Below are positions 31,452-32,202 of a DNA stretch of 32,202 nucleotides, piece after piece. The position numbers were made by a program, and so were the translations under genes. The notes below the pieces were generated by a model that saw nothing but the letters and a program-made list of their open reading frames with translations, did no database searches and was not told where the DNA came from. Positions within the stretch are counted from its first letter, which is position 1; the number at the start of each line of letters is the position of its first letter. This DNA is from Thermoplasmata archaeon (GTDB lineage Archaea > Thermoplasmatota > Thermoplasmata > Thermoplasmatales > Thermoplasmataceae), in NCBI GenBank assembly GCA_021797385.1, contig JAJZZW010000005.1, positions 1 through 32,202 of the forward strand, written 5' to 3'.

Positions 31452-32202
31452 TCCTTCTTCGTGACTACTATATCAAGGCCGCGCCATTTTAACTTATATC
31501 CCATGGCAGGCAGTACCCTTTCAGGAACCAGGCCCTGGCTTTCAATATATGCAAACATCCTTTCAGTATCCGGGTACAGGTTTGCCAGCTCTTTTTTAAT
31601 AGAATTGATTGAACTATCATCAAGCTCTGAATTTAACTGCTTTTTCCCTGAATACTTTTCTTCCAGTATAGACCTTAATGAGTGAAAATCTATATCGCCA
31701 TAAAAAATTATTCCATCCTTTACCTTTTTATCTTTCTGATCCAGAACGTATATATTTTCCCAGTCAGCTTTTCCCTTCAATTTTTTCTTAATCTCCTCAT
31801 CCTCTTTGGAGCGGTATTTAGATGTTATATTTATGTAAATGTCCCTATCAACTACTTTAATTACATAATCGGGGAAATAAACTTCGCCTTCAACTATCAG
31901 TGGTTCAGCCCTTCGAACAAAATCATATGAATCATCTTCCTTATGAACATTTTGAGGTAAATAATATGATACTGCATCACTTAAGTTCAGTTTATATACC
32001 TTCACGGTTTTTTCGAACTTGTCCTTTACCTTTATATCGCCCTCAATGCTCCAATGATCCAGTCCGCTTATTCTATGCATCAGCTGTGCAAACCGGCTCG
32101 CGTAACGATCAGGATTTTCAAAGATATTCAGCGGGCCTGTTACCACTATGGATTTCAATTCAGAACCCGAAATATTGGTACTGTAGAGCAGGCCAAGCCT
32201 CT
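31448..32202 (-). CDS. Bax1-like nuclease (DUF790 family), 5' end outside window
   Basis: The frame is open to the window edge: RLGLLYSTNISGSELK precedes the first possible TTG start (32158), and this segment belongs to the family, so the gene is cut rather than starting there. TGPLNIFENPDRYASRFAQL resembles the DUF790 G-P-(L/S)-x-(L/I)-F segment. AEPLIVEGEVYFPDYVIKV corresponds to the nuclease-fold E-P...(F/I)PD(F/Y) motif. Bax1 is the nuclease partner of the archaeal XPB helicase in DNA repair, so an XPB gene may lie just outside. After the PD motif the family usually has a Glu in a (Y/V)xEI strand; here the strand reads YINITSKY, with Asn. Confidence 0.78.
   Translation of the reverse strand, partial: RLGLLYSTNISGSELKSIVVTGPLNIFENPDRYASRFAQLMHRISGLDHWSIEGDIKVKDKFEKTVKVYKLNLSDAVSYYLPQNVHKEDDSYDFVRRAEPLIVEGEVYFPDYVIKVVDRDIYINITSKYRSKEDEEIKKKLKGKADWENIYVLDQKDKKVKDGIIFYGDIDFHSLRSILEEKYSGKKQLNSELDDSSINSIKKELANLYPDTERMFAYIESQGLVPERVLPAMGYKLKWRGLDIVVTKKD

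Overview
The window looks like a chromosomal segment of an acidophilic, wall-less archaeon of the order Thermoplasmatales, probably in or near Ferroplasmaceae; I cannot fix the genus. The archaeal markers are ribosomal proteins eS17 and a tiny eL41, a DUF790/Bax1-type nuclease and an ATPase_2/DUF234 protein. Base composition is AT-rich. Most lone or first genes have a TATA-like box about 24-30 nt before the start codon and no Shine-Dalgarno (SD) site, as expected for leaderless transcripts. Genes inside operons more often have GGAGG or GGTGA sites.

Left part (1-9.7 kb): a cut membrane-protein end, a small two-helix membrane protein, and divergent from it purS-purL. A low-density stretch (3.0-5.9 kb) follows, with decayed sequence, a secreted protein with an uncertain start, a membrane-anchored extracellular protein and two small unknown genes. 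Next come purB with a translationally coupled unknown gene, a chlorite-dismutase-like (HemQ family) haem protein with a rhodanese one base downstream, and on the minus strand eS17 and a universal stress protein.

Middle (9.9-17.2 kb): eL41, a glutamate decarboxylase (cytoplasmic proton consumption), and a compact minus-strand histidine operon hisZ-G-D-B-H-A-F-IE with overlapping genes. HisC and the histidinol-phosphate phosphatase are not in the window.

17.5-20.9 kb: the most novel region. A large Cys-rich secreted protein is followed by two membrane-anchored extracellular proteins joined by ATGA overlaps, then a truncated fourth member. Nearly identical 126-bp segments span the gene junctions, showing recent tandem duplication or conversion. 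A looser analogue (secreted protein followed by an anchored protein) lies at 3.46-4.85 kb.

Right part (20.95-32.2 kb): a GlmS-like SIS protein, an HSL-type esterase, and an ABC importer (ATPase, fused double permease, detached AAA-associated C-terminal domain protein) whose ribosome site and start codon lie inside nested inverted repeats. Then a NYN-domain RNase, an encapsulin-type ferritin-like protein without an encapsulin gene in the window but with a 10+10 bp palindrome at its promoter, an ATPase_2/DUF234 protein with an 11+11 bp palindrome upstream, a PaaI-type thioesterase, a PRiA4_ORF3-domain protein, a dead TnpB remnant, an unknown protein, and a Bax1-like nuclease cut by the window edge. 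No tRNA, rRNA or CRISPR array was recognised.
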